Positions 4,958 through 5,784 of a DNA stretch of 5,784 bases are shown here, piece after piece. The DNA is taken from NCBI GenBank assembly GCA_023399105.1, contig JAEWQT010000344.1:1-5784 (forward strand), written 5' to 3'. Source of the stretch: Pseudomonadota bacterium. Lineage in GTDB: Bacteria; Pseudomonadota; Gammaproteobacteria; Pseudomonadales; Oceanobacteraceae. Under the pieces are notes generated by a model. It had not been told where the DNA came from, ran no database searches, and saw only the letters and a list, made by a program, of their open reading frames with translations. Each line of letters begins with the position of its first letter. Position 1 is the first letter of the stretch. A program made the position numbers and the translations under genes.

Positions 4958-5301
4958 TGGGACTGGATTACAAAGCACTGGCGTTCTGGCTGCAGTTTGT
5001 GCAGGTGGCCGCCACCGGGCTGGTGTTTCTGTATGTGTGGATCACCAACCGGCAGAAGGCCAACACCCAGGCCATTAAAGAAATGCGCGACGACATCAGC
5101 CGCGAACTAAACGAATTGGATGACCGCTTAATCCGCGTTGAAAAAGACATTGAGCATCTGCCCACCCATGACGACATGGCCAAGCTGCACGCGCGCATTA
5201 ACGAAACCGGCGAAGCCATCAAACACATTGCCGGGCAGCTGAACCAGATCGACCGCACCACACAAATGATTAACCAGTACCTGCTGGATAAGGGGAAATA
5301 G
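4957..5301 (+). CDS. DUF2730 family protein (Mu gp25-like), membrane anchor plus coiled coil
   Basis: The 114-aa protein has one N-terminal transmembrane segment (about residues 9-30, FWLQFVQVAATGLVFLYVWIT), then a basic boundary (NRQKA) and a long charged coiled coil (about 36-110) with regular hydrophobic spacing, including ELDDRLIRVEKDIEHLPTHDD and a HARINETGEAIKHIAGQL repeat. This layout and the HLPTHDDM segment match DUF2730, a Mu gp25-like protein of unknown function found upstream of the terminase genes. The start ATG 4957 overlaps the previous stop (TGATG) and has RBS AAGGAG at 4943-4948. The inner membrane is the probable location, with the coiled coil in the cytoplasm by the positive-inside rule (inference). 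Confidence 0.85.
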   Translation: MGLDYKALAFWLQFVQVAATGLVFLYVWITNRQKANTQAIKEMRDDISRELNELDDRLIRVEKDIEHLPTHDDMAKLHARINETGEAIKHIAGQLNQIDRTTQMINQYLLDKGK

Positions 5302-5302
5302 C

Positions 5303-5596
5303 ATGGCGTACATCGACGTTATCCAGGGCGACCAGCGCCTGGTGATTTTGCGCACGCTGGAAGAAATGAACGGCAGCGCCAACGACAGCGTGCTGCAGAA
5401 AGTGCTGGAACGCTACGGCCACCGCATCAGCCGCGACCAGGTTAAAACTCACCTGTATTGGCTGAACGAACAAGGGCTGGTTGTGATTGAGTCGGTCATG
5501 AGCACCGACGTGGCCACCCTTACCGGCCGGGGCGCAGATGTCGCCAATGGCCACGCCCGCGTACCCGGTGTCGGCACCCCACGGATCGGAGGCTGA
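5303..5596 (+). CDS. Small winged-helix phage protein (Mu gp26-like, VpaChn25_0724 type)
   Basis: The 97-aa protein fits the small helix-turn-helix family found between the DUF2730 and DUF3486 genes of Mu-like phages (databases use the name VpaChn25_0724 family). It shows an N-terminal helix QRLVILRTLEEM (about 11-22), a helical pair with N.SVLQKVLERYGHRISRDQVKTHLYWLNEQGLV (about 28-60) as the helix-turn-helix, and a short wing (VVIESVMSTDVATLT). The C-terminus, RGADVANGHARVPGVGTPRI, matches the Gly/Val/Pro tail I remember for the family. ATG 5303 has a good RBS (AAGGGGA, 5290-5296) and starts one base after the previous TAG. Its DNA target is unknown. Confidence 0.83.
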   Translation: MAYIDVIQGDQRLVILRTLEEMNGSANDSVLQKVLERYGHRISRDQVKTHLYWLNEQGLVVIESVMSTDVATLTGRGADVANGHARVPGVGTPRIGG

Positions 5597-5598
5597 AC

Positions 5599-5784
5599 AT
5601 GGCCAAACCAACGCGCGGACGCGGTTCCAAAATTGAGCAACTGCCGGACGAGGTGAAAGCCTTCCTCGACGCCATGCTGCGCGACCGGCAATACAGCCAG
5701 CAAGAAATCCTCGACGAAGTGAACAAACAGATCGATCAGCTCGGCTTACCCGCAGACGACAAACTCAGCCGCTCGGGCCTCAAT
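5599..5784 (+). CDS. DUF3486 family protein, Mu gp27-like terminase small subunit (5' end only)
   Basis: The frame runs from ATG 5599 to the window edge (62 residues) and is truncated only by the window. The N-terminus, AKPTRGRGSKIEQLPDEVK, and the following FLDAMLRDRQYSQQEILDEVN and LPADDKLSRSGLN segments are typical of DUF3486. This family is regarded as the terminase small subunit of Mu-type phages, which helps the large subunit recognise phage DNA ends during headful packaging. The QYSQQEILDEVN stretch looks like the start of a helix-turn-helix. The RBS is GGAGG (5588-5592, 6 nt spacing), partly inside the previous gene. The terminase large subunit and portal genes are expected next. Confidence 0.88.
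   Translation, partial: MAKPTRGRGSKIEQLPDEVKAFLDAMLRDRQYSQQEILDEVNKQIDQLGLPADDKLSRSGLN

Noticed and set aside
5270..5726. Overlapping minus-strand frames (113, 84 and 68 codons) at the right end
   Set aside because: They lie opposite the gp26-like and DUF3486 genes, both recognised by sequence, and have no independent support.
1..5784. CRISPR array, tRNA, rRNA or insertion sequence
   Set aside because: No regularly spaced direct repeats, no tRNA-like cloverleaf, no rRNA-like stretch and no transposase or terminal inverted repeats were seen by reading; coding density leaves almost no room for them.

Overview
The window is a contiguous piece of a Mu-like (transposable) phage genome, most likely an integrated prophage in a Gram-negative, probably gammaproteobacterial, host. 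The evidence is gene content and order: a DUF3164 protein, GemA (DUF1018), a Mor-family activator, an Amidase_2 endolysin, a TraR/DksA-type zinc protein, a DUF2730 membrane/coiled-coil protein, a small winged-helix protein (Mu gp26-like) and the start of a DUF3486 protein (Mu gp27-like, terminase small subunit). This is the order seen in Mu-type phages between the transposition genes and the terminase. The host cannot be named from the sequence. GC is high (about 60% in hand-counted lines), except for one two-gene patch near 45-47%.

All 14 recognised genes are on the + strand and tightly packed, many joined by ATGA, TGATG or TAATG stop/start overlaps. Early/middle block (1-3915): a partial Cys-containing small protein, a 223-aa multi-pass membrane protein with a coiled coil, a 58-aa Cys-containing protein, DUF3164, two lower-GC unknown proteins, GemA with a C-terminal extension, a 147-aa protein with an N-terminal CxxC, and the Mor-like activator. 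Transposase A, MuB, Ner and the repressor should lie upstream, outside the window. No Gam-like gene is recognised here.

The only sizeable non-coding gap (3916-3997, 82 bp) lies directly after mor. It holds a perfect 8-bp hairpin across the mor stop codon, a TTAA-6N-TTAA dyad and a second shorter dyad just before the endolysin ribosome binding site. This is the natural place for the Mor-dependent promoter that switches on the late genes. No separate C-type activator is seen, so Mor may act directly on the late operon.

Late block (3998-5784): endolysin, a small hydrophobic/amphipathic protein, TraR/DksA-like factor, DUF2730, gp26-like winged helix, then the 5' end of the terminase small subunit. 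This is the lysis and pre-packaging part of the late operon, which should continue into the terminase large subunit and portal genes beyond the window.

Most of the window is a recognisable Mu-type module. I see no clearly new system. The parts worth a second look are the mor-lysis switch region, the low-GC gene pair, the early membrane protein and the short unclassified genes.
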